Assembly: GCA_014529385.2 (NCBI GenBank)
Contig: CM043965.1
Span: 18,055,912 to 18,119,911, forward strand
From: Adiantum capillus-veneris
Taxonomy: Eukaryota > Streptophyta > Polypodiopsida > Polypodiales > Pteridaceae
DNA: 64,000 nucleotides
Direction of reading: 5' to 3'
Part shown: positions 22,665 to 31,719 of the stretch, piece by piece
Numbering within the stretch: position 1 is the first letter of the stretch
Layout of the letters: the number at the start of each line of letters is the position of its first letter
The notes under the pieces: generated by a model
Seen by the model: only the letters and a program-made list of their open reading frames with translations
Databases searched by the model: none
What the model was told of the DNA's origin: nothing
Made by a program: the position numbers and the translations under genes

Positions 22665-23259
22665 TTGAGGGTAGCTGAAGACATGCTAAAGGGGGAAGGT
22701 TTCAACCAGAAGTTTTCGGATGGGGATTTCAGATATGGAGATTTGGGTCTTGGAGCGGGTAACATGTCAACATCACAGATTGTTGGCAGTGTAGACAAAC
22801 GATTCAAGTCTCTTCCTCCTGTTGAAACACTTCCTAAACACGAAACATTGGGTGGCTACATATTTGTTTGCAACAATGATACCATGGTTGAGGACTTGAA
22901 GCGGAAATTATCTGGTATGATTAATGGATCTTCTATGTGCGTGGATGTTGGTGATTGCTATGTGTCACACATATCATGTGGCGGTCATGGCTTGTGAAAA
23001 ACATGTAGTCCTTCTCAGTGGAAAAATTCATGAAGCTGTTCTCAGCTATTGACTTCTACGATATACTTTCAGCTACTTGAGATTTACATAGTGCATGCTT
23101 GTAGCTTTGTTGGAAGTTCTTAATGTGCATTATTTTGATTTTCAGTTGGCTTTTACATGTTTGCCCCAAAGGTATCATGATTCTCTACGTGTCATTCAAT
23201 CCGGATTGCCATTGTTTTTGTATAATTATACCACTCATCAGCTCCATGGTGTTTATGAG
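22665..23259 (+). pseudogene. Captured DCD-domain gene fragment
   Basis: Two coding blocks are separated by a probable intron. The first (to 22914) ends with HETLGGYIFVCNNDTMVEDL, the hallmark start of the plant DCD (development and cell death) domain, and a donor G|GTATGA. The second, up to 23259, gives RYHDSLRVIQSGLPLFLYNY followed by TTHQLHGVYE, the rest of the domain core. The splice acceptor is unclear, perhaps mutated near 23145-23165. DCD proteins are plant stress and cell-death proteins. This is a genomic (intron-bearing) piece placed after a retroelement leader, so it is probably a transduplication. It is partial and not functional. Confidence 0.85.
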
Positions 23260-23262
23260 GTA

Positions 23263-23492
23263 TTTGTGTGAATCTGGGGTGTGAATTGTCTGTTGTTGGG
23301 CTTGGCAATGCCTTGGTCGATATGTATGCTAGATGTCGTGTGCTCGAGAAAGTACAAAAAGTGCTTGAGGAGCTTCTTGCCCGAAATGCCACCTCTTTGA
23401 ATGCACTGATTGCGGGATGTGCGCAACAAGAGCAGTGCCAAAAAGCTCTAGGTTGTTGTTAGCAGATGCAAAGAATTGGAATGCACTGATAG
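23263..23492 (+). pseudogene. Captured PPR-protein fragment
   Basis: One frame reads CELSVVGLGNALVDMYARCR, then VLEELLARNATSLNALIAGC and AQQEQCQKALGCC before a stop. This is the repeat pattern of plant PLS-class PPR proteins (organellar RNA-binding proteins). About two repeats are present. It directly follows the DCD piece and is cut by the edge of element B's LTR. The Trp usual in SWNALIAGYAQ is changed to Leu, consistent with decay. Confidence 0.85.
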
Positions 23493-25572
23493 TGAGGGCG
23501 AGCTTTTTGAAATGGGGCCTCTAAACCCAAACCAATGGGCCTACCCTCACAAAATGTTCGTAAAGAGGTACGCACACTACTTGGGGCACCACCTCCTTTT
23601 GGGAGTGGAGAAGGAAACCAATCAAAAAAAAAAAACACTTGCACTCACCCACCCAAGCAACACACTTTGAAAACCCCCTTACTCTATATACACTTTGGAC
23701 ACTTGAACACCATCAACGATTATGCAACCCAATGCCGTGCATCAAAATGAAATATGCAATTTGTGGAATAGCATTCACCTTCTCCCCATAAGAATACCCA
23801 TAATACATCCAAACTCTTCCTCTCTCAAGCACTCATCAAAAAAATCATGCGCGCAAGACTTGCCTCTCAAACACACAAGAGAATCACTTACATCAAACTA
23901 ACACACTTTGCATAGAGAGCTCATCTCCACCTATGCAATGCCGTGACACAAATAAAATCACCATGAGAGGTAGCCACATGCATATGTAATGAAGCAAAAG
24001 AGAGTTGGAGTGAGAAATTTCTTTAGACCAATTGAATAAGTGTGGAGAAACAAACCAATGGTAAATTGAGAATAGAACACTTATTTGATTTCTCGCACAC
24101 CTTTTAAGGGGAGGACTGACGCTGGCTAACCATCACGAATTGCGACACTTGAAAGTTTTTTGAAGATGATTTCATGATCATTAACATAACCATGAGAGAG
24201 ATCATGATGTATTTACAAGTTATTGAGGTGCTACAAATGATTTATTGGGTTGATGGAGTAAGAGATTGTAGAATGGAGAGAGTGGAGAATAGAGTTGCAC
24301 TTCCTCCAAAGAGGAGGGTTAGGAGGGAGGATGTGAAAGAGGGAGAGTTGGGGTTTTCTCTACTATTGATCAAGAAACAACATGAAGTTGAAAATATAGG
24401 TGTGTGTGTCCTTGAGTCTCTCCAAGGGGGGCTATTTATAGTTGTGTAGGAGTGGGATTATGATACACTTAATTAGAGTAAGTGATTAGACCTAATTAAG
24501 TGTCCTTTGACCACTCATTGAATATTGGACATAAAAGGGACTATTTATTCACCAAAAATATCATTTTAGACCGTGAAGGCTCCATATGGGTGCATAATGT
24601 AGGTGGGCCCCACCATGAGGCCCTACGGGTGGCTCCTGCGAGGTATCTCAACTTGTCTGTCTTGGCATTTAGAAAGCATCTTTAGGTTGGTCCCATCACA
24701 TGCAAGTGACCTTGAACACTCATTGCTTTTCTAGAAGATGAGTAGGGAAAAAATAAGATCTCACTCTCTTGATTTACTTGATTTACAGTTCCCTTTTGCT
24801 GCGAATCTGACAGATTTACACTATTTTGACCATAACTTTTTACCTGTAGCTCGGAATGACATGCTTCAAAAGGCAAAATTGACCTTCTCAACATGTTTGA
24901 TATGAATTTGGACTATTATTCACGCCCATGCACCAAGGATTTTGGTTTGGAAGGTCCACACTAGGCTAGGGAACCTTTTGCTTCAAAGTCTTCTTGTACG
25001 GGCCCTTTGCTTGTATGCATCCAAGGGGAATCATGCTTTTTCAAAAGGCTATGATGCTTAAACAAATAGAGGAGGGCCCAATATTATTTGCTTGTGAAAA
25101 GAATATACAATTGGAGTCTTTTTGAAAGGAGAGAAACTATATGTATATTCTTAAGAGATATTGGGCCACCTATGTAGGGGGCATAGAAGACTTGTAGAGA
25201 GGGACCATAATCTTTGGTAAAGACAAGTGGAGAGTTGATTTCCATGGGAATTTATCTATAAGGGGTGGAAGATGGATATATTATTTTTCTACTACTAATT
25301 CACAAGAGGTAAGAAAGTTTGGGGGTATATAGTTGGTTATTGTATGCTTATTCTATTTACAAAGCAAAAAAGAAAAGGGTGGTAATATAAATATATGACT
25401 AAGGTGACATTTTTGGGAAGAGTATAATGTATGTGTCGCCACAAAGGTTAAACGAAGAGGGGGAATTTACTCTAGATAACTTAATAGCATAGAAAAATAT
25501 ATACACATATGAGGAAGAGGACGTTGAGTCGGCTGACAAATGTTGCAAAAAGATGGTTACCATTTTATGCCA
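23493..25572 (-). repeat. Element B: 3' LTR
   Basis: 2080 bp, plus-strand ends TGAGGGCGAG ... TTTATGCCA, so TG...CA in either reading. A TATAAATAG box in minus orientation lies near 24430-24440, in line with a minus-strand element. Versus the 5' LTR it has a 9 bp insertion (AGAGTGGAG region near 24278) and a 2 bp difference in a GT run. Open frames inside it are fortuitous. Confidence 0.95.
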
Positions 25573-25944
25573 CTCATATTAGCCCTCCCCCAAGCCTAGA
25601 GATATTCATATCTTTAGGAGGACGGTGTTGCTTCTTTTCTTCTTTTTTTCTCTTTTTTTTTTTGGTCATTTTTTCTTTTCCACTTTTTTTTTTTTCAATA
25701 GGAGGAGTGTCATGCACTCTTTTACTCCATTAGACCTGCTTTTCATTACCTCAATCCCATAAATCGGAGATGGGAGGGTTGCCTTGGGTATGTTCAGATT
25801 CCAAGTCTGGTTCTTCTTTGCACATCAAAGCTTTAAAAATAGGTGGAGCATTTGCCAAGCCGAAGGGAGCCATGCCAATTTGGAGCTTAGACGATGTAGG
25901 CAGATGACTGCCTATCAACGGATTGATACGTTGAAAGTAGGGCT
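25573..25944 (-). other. Element B: 3' untranslated region and polypurine tract
   Basis: On the minus strand GGGGGAGGGCTAATATGAG ends directly at the 3' LTR (about 25573-25592 in plus coordinates), the probable polypurine tract. The stretch up to the integrase stop includes a T-rich plus-strand run near 25640-25700 and no gene. Confidence 0.75.
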
Positions 25945-27711
25945 TTAATCTCCATCCATTGACTCTGTCTTGTGGAGTTTTCCTGATAAATCTGCTAATC
26001 TGTAACTACCATTCCCAAACTTTGTTTTTATCATGAAAGGTCCCTCCCATCTTTGCAAAAACTTTTTGTCAAGTCGAGTATCAAGTCGGTTATCATAGCG
26101 AAGAACCAACATACCTTCCTTCAATCCTTTCCCCTTGAGCTTCTTGTTGATTTTATCCCTTTGGCTTGTCGCTTTGGTGATGTAGTGATCAATGGACTCC
26201 TCTCTATCTAGCTCAAGTCGTTGGAGATCTAAGATCCTTTCATGTAGAACCTCCTTTGGTTTTTTTTCCACTCTTGCAAGAACGCGCAAGATTGAGAGCT
26301 CTACCTCAATGGGGAGAAGTGCTTCCTGTCCATAAACTAGATGAAAAGGGGTGAATTGAGTAGATACCTTGAAAGATGTCCTATACGCCCAAAGAGCAGC
26401 CGTCAAATGGCGATCCCAATCATTAGGCCGGCCCACAACCTGTTTAGAAATGATCTTACATATCATTCCATTCACTTTTTCCACCAATCCATTGCATTGA
26501 GGATAGTAGGGTGTGGAATGCAGGTGTTTCACTTTTAACCTCCTCAAGAGTTCATTCAGAAGGTCAGCCCTAAAACCCGAGCCTCGATCTGATAAGATTT
26601 CTAGGGGTGTTCCAAACCTACTACAAATATGATCAAAAATAAATTTTGATACCTCTTCAGCTGTGATTCGGGTTGTGCTTGTTGCTTCCGCCCATCGTGT
26701 CATGTAGTCAACACCCATGATGATGAAAACCTTCCCTGTAGAAGTACGAGGTAGGGGACCTATTGCATCCACACCCCACTTTTCAAAAGGGCCATAAGAT
26801 ATTATTGGGACTCGAGGCTCATATGTTAGTCGTCTATCCCCAGCAATTTGGCATGTCTTACATGCTTTACACCAATATTGGACATCACGATGTAAGCTCG
26901 GCCAAATAAACCCTGCTTGTAAAATCTTCCTACTTGTAATATCTTGAGAAAAGTGACCACCACAGACATCATCATGACATGAAAGAAGAATTTTCTCTAT
27001 CTCTTGCACACCTGGTACTCTCCTCAAGACCAAATCTTTCCCTTTGTGAAATAAATCATCCCTGATCAACTGGTAAGGTGTGGCCTTCTTAGCTAGTCTA
27101 TGTCTTTGCACCTTGTCTAAGTGTTTGGGACACTCACCTGCTTGTAGAAAGAAGATAATGTCTTTTAGCTCCTCTTGACCTTGATATTTGGGCTCATATA
27201 GTTTCACACCTCCTACCGCCATTTGAAGCTTTTGATTTGCGAGTAAGTCTGCTTCCTTGTTATGAGTTCTCACAATGTGTTGTACCTGTGTTGCTTTAAA
27301 ACCCTTCATCAAAGCTCTTACACTACTAAGCCACTCAAACAATGTACGATTCTTGCACCTCCAAGTCCCTTGGATTTTCCTGACCACTAGCAAAGAATCA
27401 CCTTTTATAATATGTCTTTGTATGCCTAATTCTTTGCATTCTTCTAACCCAAGGGTTAGAGTAGCATACTCAGCCTCATTGTTAGAGTGAACATTGGGTA
27501 GAGTGATACCTTTTCTAACCATTACCTCCTTTTGTGGGTTTAAAATGAGGATCCCCCCTGTTGCTTTGTCTTGTTGGCGTTGATAGGCTCCGTCAAAGCA
27601 TAAAGTATGGGCATTATCAATCTCCTTCACTTTGAACTGTTTTGAGCCTTCCTCTCTTTGTAGTCGTGATCCTTCCCTTTCTCTCACTTTGTAGGTGAGA
27701 ATGGTCTGCAA
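25945..27711 (-). CDS. Element B: archaeal-type RNase H and integrase
   Basis: 588 codons. The N-terminal ~170 residues form a second RNase H of archaeal type: CFDGAYQRQQ (Asp), NNEAEYATLTLG (Glu), IKGDSLLVV (Asp) and NKEADLLA (Asp). Integrase follows: zinc motif CHDDVCGGHF ... CKACKTC, first Asp in WGVDAIGPL, second in EILSDRGSGF, Glu in PYYPQCNGLVEK, and GPF module RWEGPFMIKTKFGNGSY. The protein would finish RNA removal and insert cDNA. All catalytic positions are present. It overlaps the upstream frame by ~95 bp in another phase; a one-base insertion near 27690, in a stretch that reads ADLLTYK in element D, explains the split. The first ATG is therefore not a true start. Confidence 0.95.
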   Translation of the reverse strand: MQTILTYKVREREGSRLQREEGSKQFKVKEIDNAHTLCFDGAYQRQQDKATGGILILNPQKEVMVRKGITLPNVHSNNEAEYATLTLGLEECKELGIQRHIIKGDSLLVVRKIQGTWRCKNRTLFEWLSSVRALMKGFKATQVQHIVRTHNKEADLLANQKLQMAVGGVKLYEPKYQGQEELKDIIFFLQAGECPKHLDKVQRHRLAKKATPYQLIRDDLFHKGKDLVLRRVPGVQEIEKILLSCHDDVCGGHFSQDITSRKILQAGFIWPSLHRDVQYWCKACKTCQIAGDRRLTYEPRVPIISYGPFEKWGVDAIGPLPRTSTGKVFIIMGVDYMTRWAEATSTTRITAEEVSKFIFDHICSRFGTPLEILSDRGSGFRADLLNELLRRLKVKHLHSTPYYPQCNGLVEKVNGMICKIISKQVVGRPNDWDRHLTAALWAYRTSFKVSTQFTPFHLVYGQEALLPIEVELSILRVLARVEKKPKEVLHERILDLQRLELDREESIDHYITKATSQRDKINKKLKGKGLKEGMLVLRYDNRLDTRLDKKFLQRWEGPFMIKTKFGNGSYRLADLSGKLHKTESMDGD

Positions 27712-30700
27712 GTCCTGCTCTTGTGCTATCTTCTACAAGGAAAGTGTATTCAAATTCTTGGAGTTCAAGCACCCACTTTGCTATTCTAAATGAGAGGTTC
27801 ATGTGTTGTACTACATATGGTAGATTGTGCTCTAAGGTGAGAAAAACAAATGGCACAGGGAGAAGATACGATCGAAACTTCCTTACCGCAAACAAGATTG
27901 CAAAGACCACTTTCTCCATTTCAGTGTATCCCTTCTCGGCTGGAGTCATCACCTTGCTTGCAAAATAGATCGGCCTCATGTATGATGTTTTAGGATCTTT
28001 TTGCATCAAAACAACACCAATTGCTTCGAAACCTACACTTGGAGTGACATAGTAAGTCTCCTTTGGATATGGTGGCATTAGGATTGGGAGAGAGCTAAGA
28101 ATGCCCTTCACTTCCTCAAAACATTTTGTATGTTCCCTCCCCCATTCAAATGTAGATTGGCTTGCCAACCTATGCAAAGGGGCGATGGCTTCTGCTAGGA
28201 GATGGATGAAGCGAGACATGTACCTCACTTTGTGGTTGAAGGTCATTAGCTCCTTTGTTGTTGTTGGTGGAGATAATGACAAAAGGGCCTCTACTTTAGA
28301 GGGATCCACTTGAATTCCTTGTGAAGAAACCACATGGCCTAGCAAGACCACCTGAGATTCACCGATATGACACTTCTCTGGGTTGAGTTGTCCCCCAAAT
28401 TGATGGAGCCTCTTAAGCCCCTCTTCAACCTTTTGGCAATGAAGTGATCTACAACTATAAATACAGAAATCATCCATAAAGACTCTTATAGATTTTCCAA
28501 AGAATGGCTGAAATACAAATATTGTGAATCTCATGAAGGTGCTAGGAGCATTGGTGAGCCCAAAAGGCATTACTCTGAATGCAAAACATCCCCAAGGTGT
28601 GATGAAGGTGGTTTTTGGTTGGTCCTCTTCTGCTATTCTAATTTTAAAATATCCTGAATACCCATCACACACAGTGTAGCATTCGTGACCTGCTACTTCA
28701 TTCAAAATTTCATCTTGGAAAGGGAGAGGGAAGTGGTCCCTCTTTGTCGCAGCGTTGAGGGGTTTGTAATCCACGCAGACCCTCCACTTACCATTCTTCT
28801 TGGGAGTGACTACAATAGGTGATACCCATTCGGAGTTGGATACTGGATAGATGAAGCCAGCCTTCAAGAGTCGATTCACTTCCTGTAGGATAGCCTTTTG
28901 TTGCACAGATCCTAGTCGCCTTAACTTTTGAGCCATGGGTTTGGTCCCTGGTTTCAATTCAATTCGATGCTCTATTACATCTACACCTCTTATTTGTGAG
29001 TAGTCAGTGATAAACAAATTGGGATACCTCCTTAACATATTGATGTAGGACCTCTTCTCCTCACAAGTAAGATCTTTTGCAAGCATCTTCTCAAATCCTT
29101 CTTCAAGGTGGTGGCATCTTTCATCCCCTCGTGTGTGATTGTCTGTTGGCTTTTCTTCTACTGGAACATCTTGAGTGTTGGTGTTGAATACAATTCCCAT
29201 TACCTCCAAAGAAGACTCCTCTTCACTGGTTGATGCACTGGTTGATGCTTCCTCATCACTTGAGTAGGGACTCTCCTTCTCGCTCTCTTCATCTGCCGTG
29301 GTTTCATAGTTGATATCTAGTTGCTTTCCTTCTCGCCAATCATACACCACCGGTTGACCCTTCTTAAGAATCAAATGACCACTTCCCCATTTTTGATCTG
29401 CATTCACAGCAATGAGCCAAGGCCTCCCTAGGATGATGGGATAGCCCTCCCCCTTAGCTGGCATGACATACATATCCACTCGTGCATCTATGTTACATAC
29501 AGAGACTTTTACATTTTCAATGATCCCCAAACACTTCACACTTGAGTTGTTGGCTAGCCTAGCTTGACAATTACAGGACTTTGTAATTTCAAGCCCTAAC
29601 TTGTTCATTGATTTTTCCGTGATCACACACATTTGAGCTCCACCATCAACATATACATTAGACACCTTTTTACCCCTTATGTAAGCATCCACAATGGGTT
29701 CCACATCTTTTTGAAGCTTTGAGGCCACAACCTTAATGGAAAGATTTGCTTTCTTTTTTGGAATTCTTGTACTTACCAAGTTTGGCCATTGCCTTCTTAC
29801 TTTGGCTGATAGGTGTAGAAGTTGAGGCCATGAAATTTTTGGCTTTTGGGTTTGTAAATCCTCCAAGATGTTGTAGGGCTCTAGCTCCTTTCCCAATGGG
29901 AAGTCGTTGATACCAATTTCCCTTCGCCTTGATCTTTTCTTCCTGCTACTTTTAGCTTCTTCCATCTTTGACTTCTTTTTCTTGTCCCTTCTGGCTGAAT
30001 TTGTTCCTTCACTTCTCATGTCTTCATCCTTATCATGTGCTCTTGTGCGTTTTTCTGCCGGCATAACATCAAAGTTTAGAGTATGCTCATCTATTACCTC
30101 TTCTAGCTTGATGATGTTGACTCCTCTTTCTTCCTCCTCAGGTGGGACGGGCGGTATATTTGCTGGTGGTGGTGGTCGTCGAAGGATTTGTGGGCCTTGA
30201 GCTTGTTCTTGTTGCACAGTGAGAGGAGGCGGTCTAGGGGGATATATGTCTCCCGGAAGTTGCCTTGGATGTGGACAATTGTACATGCCATGGACCATTT
30301 CATTGCAATTCCAACATCGCAACTCTTGAGCTTGTCTTCGTTGATTGCGATTCCCTTCTCTTGGTTGTCGTTGTTGAGGTAGGCCTTGTACTAGATTCAG
30401 AGTGAGGTTCTCAAGCTGTTGAGTTAGCCTTTGTAAAACCTCTTGTTGAGAGTTATCTCCTATTTGTGAAGATTGTGCAAGAGGGGCCCTAATTGGTGCT
30501 TCCATGGTTTGTGAAGACTCCCTCTCACTCACTTCATTCAAACCCCTTGCTCTATGTGCTTGGAAGTGTAGTTTTCTAAACTTGATGATGGCTACCTCAC
30601 GTGCTTCTTCGAAGGTGGATGGGAATTTTAGCTCTACTTTAGCCTTTAAAAGTGGATACAAGCCAACCATGAATCTCTCTTTTTTTAGAAAGTTAGGTGC

Positions 30701-31069
30701 ACCACCATGATTTTCTAATGTAGCCTCCCACCTACCCCATAGATTGACAAAGGTTGCTTCATAAGAGGGATAGTCTTCAAGTGATACCTGCTTATGCCCA
30801 ATAAGACATTTCCATAGTCCTTCAGAAGTATCACCTTGCCCGAACTTGGAGAGGAAGCTTGCTCGCAGTCTCTCCCAATTGGACTTGATTTGGGGTTGCA
30901 AGGTCTCATACCATGCTTTAGCTTTTGCTTTTAGAACCAACGGGAAGGCTCGTAGCTTTACTTCCTCTTCATCTCTCCTGGATATGAGATGTGCCATCTC
31001 CAAGTTGTCAAGAAACTCTTGCGCATCTTCCCCACTTCTTGCATAGAACGTGGGAAAAGAACTTGACAT
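27617..31069 (-). CDS. Element B: gag-protease-RT-RNase H polyprotein
   Basis: 1150 codons from an ATG that aligns with the gag start of element D (MSSSFPTFYARSGEDAQEFL). Capsid region about 1-170; zinc knuckle CWNCNEMVHGMYNC (CX2CX4HX4C) near residue 260; charged linker. The retropepsin has NVYVDGGAQMCVIT (D-G-G in place of D-S/T-G) and GYPIILGRPWL. RT follows with WVSPIVVTPKKNGKWRVCV, FRVMPFGLTNAPSTF and FMDD in VFMDDFCIYS. The Ty3-type RNase H is degenerate: its first acidic position reads YYVTPSVGFEAIG. Gag forms the particle, protease cuts the polyprotein and RT makes cDNA. It is intact as one frame. Gag and pol in the same frame imply that dosage control, if any, is post-translational or at RNA level. 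Confidence 0.96.
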   Translation of the reverse strand: MSSSFPTFYARSGEDAQEFLDNLEMAHLISRRDEEEVKLRAFPLVLKAKAKAWYETLQPQIKSNWERLRASFLSKFGQGDTSEGLWKCLIGHKQVSLEDYPSYEATFVNLWGRWEATLENHGGAPNFLKKERFMVGLYPLLKAKVELKFPSTFEEAREVAIIKFRKLHFQAHRARGLNEVSERESSQTMEAPIRAPLAQSSQIGDNSQQEVLQRLTQQLENLTLNLVQGLPQQRQPREGNRNQRRQAQELRCWNCNEMVHGMYNCPHPRQLPGDIYPPRPPPLTVQQEQAQGPQILRRPPPPANIPPVPPEEEERGVNIIKLEEVIDEHTLNFDVMPAEKRTRAHDKDEDMRSEGTNSARRDKKKKSKMEEAKSSRKKRSRRREIGINDFPLGKELEPYNILEDLQTQKPKISWPQLLHLSAKVRRQWPNLVSTRIPKKKANLSIKVVASKLQKDVEPIVDAYIRGKKVSNVYVDGGAQMCVITEKSMNKLGLEITKSCNCQARLANNSSVKCLGIIENVKVSVCNIDARVDMYVMPAKGEGYPIILGRPWLIAVNADQKWGSGHLILKKGQPVVYDWREGKQLDINYETTADEESEKESPYSSDEEASTSASTSEEESSLEVMGIVFNTNTQDVPVEEKPTDNHTRGDERCHHLEEGFEKMLAKDLTCEEKRSYINMLRRYPNLFITDYSQIRGVDVIEHRIELKPGTKPMAQKLRRLGSVQQKAILQEVNRLLKAGFIYPVSNSEWVSPIVVTPKKNGKWRVCVDYKPLNAATKRDHFPLPFQDEILNEVAGHECYTVCDGYSGYFKIRIAEEDQPKTTFITPWGCFAFRVMPFGLTNAPSTFMRFTIFVFQPFFGKSIRVFMDDFCIYSCRSLHCQKVEEGLKRLHQFGGQLNPEKCHIGESQVVLLGHVVSSQGIQVDPSKVEALLSLSPPTTTKELMTFNHKVRYMSRFIHLLAEAIAPLHRLASQSTFEWGREHTKCFEEVKGILSSLPILMPPYPKETYYVTPSVGFEAIGVVLMQKDPKTSYMRPIYFASKVMTPAEKGYTEMEKVVFAILFAVRKFRSYLLPVPFVFLTLEHNLPYVVQHMNLSFRIAKWVLELQEFEYTFLVEDSTRAGLADHSHLQSERKGRITTTKRGRLKTVQSEGD

Positions 31070-31153
31070 TTTGTTTAGACTTTTTTAAATCTCTTTTTTT
31101 AAAGAAACTTTTCTCTTACAGGCCGCACAAGATTATTGACACTATAAATCTGA

Positions 31154-31366
31154 TTACATTAAAATGAAGATGTACACATCCATTGTTAATTCGTACTTTA
31201 TCATAGGTAGAATAAATGGATTAATTGAAGCATTGATTTCATTGAGGCGAGTGGATCCAAATATCCTCCTTATGATAGACTGAAACCTAAACTTAGTTGC
31301 AATGATTATATGAATGGATTGCCGAGCAATAGGCCTAAAAGGTTCATTATTTTGATCGTGATTCAT
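31154..31366 (-). CDS. Element B: small pre-gag ORF, second copy
   Basis: 70 residues starting MNHDQNNEPFRPIARQSIHI and ending with DVYIFIL. It aligns over its whole length with the small ORF just upstream (31450-31665) and with the one in element D (54075-54293): shared positions include F-P near residue 12, an F-x-FQ step, IFG-x-x-RL-x-EI and ILPMI-x-YE followed by DV-x-x-F-I-L. It is more diverged than the first copy and probably arose by duplication. It lies 85 bp before gag. No known domain; the function is unknown. Confidence 0.75.
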   Translation of the reverse strand: MNHDQNNEPFRPIARQSIHIIIATKFRFQSIIRRIFGSTRLNEINASINPFILPMIKYELTMDVYIFILM

Positions 31367-31449
31367 GTGCTACTCCTCGTTGTTGGTTTGAAGACCTCGT
31401 TCCTTCATATGGCCCTTGAGCACCCCTTCACCACTCCTTGTTCCTGCCT

Positions 31450-31665
31450 TTAAAACAAAATGCAAACGTGAACATCAAAAGAAGTTTCATAATTGATGAT
31501 TGGAAGTATAATTGGATTGGGTGATGCCAATATTTCTCTAAGTCTTTCTACACCAAACATAAAAACAATGCGTTGTTGGAAAAAGACTTTTCTATCTATG
31601 TGAACATTTACTCTAATGTGTTGTGCAAAATGAAATGGATAGATGGGAACTCCATTGTTCATCAC
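31450..31665 (-). CDS. Element B: small pre-gag ORF, first copy
   Basis: 71 residues, MMNNGVPIYPFHFAQHIRVN at the start, FFQQRIVFMFGVERLREIL in the middle and NYETSFDVHVCILF at the end. The middle and end are nearly identical to element D's ORF at 54075-54293, in a different family with unrelated LTRs, so the protein is under constraint or was recently exchanged. It sits ~30 bp after the primer site, in the leader. No signal peptide or membrane helix is evident. I do not recognise the family and give no function. Confidence 0.8.
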   Translation of the reverse strand: MMNNGVPIYPFHFAQHIRVNVHIDRKVFFQQRIVFMFGVERLREILASPNPIILPIINYETSFDVHVCILF

Positions 31666-31694
31666 TAAAGAATTTGAAGGTAACTTGGAAATAT

Positions 31695-31714
31695 GTTCCT
31701 TAGTGGGGGCACCA
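31695..31714 (-). other. Element B: primer binding site
   Basis: Minus-strand TGGTGCCCCCACTAAGGAAC lies five bases inside the 5' LTR end. It begins with the TGG complementary to a tRNA CCA end and parallels the element D site TGGCGCCCCCACGGAGGATC. I did not assign the tRNA. Confidence 0.8.
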
Positions 31715-31719
31715 CTTTA

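Noticed and set aside
23476-24894. Open frames inside the B LTRs (also at 31643-33114)
   Set aside because: They appear in both LTRs because the LTRs are copies. They do not resemble known proteins and contain indels that change frame between the copies.
27617-27711. Programmed frameshift between the two long frames of B
   Set aside because: The overlap falls within a linker after the first RNase H, where D reads straight through; a one-base insertion explains it and there is no slippery site or hairpin that I can see.
29907-31046. Plus-strand frames opposite gag of element B
   Set aside because: They are antisense shadows of the 1150-codon frame; no homology or conserved features.
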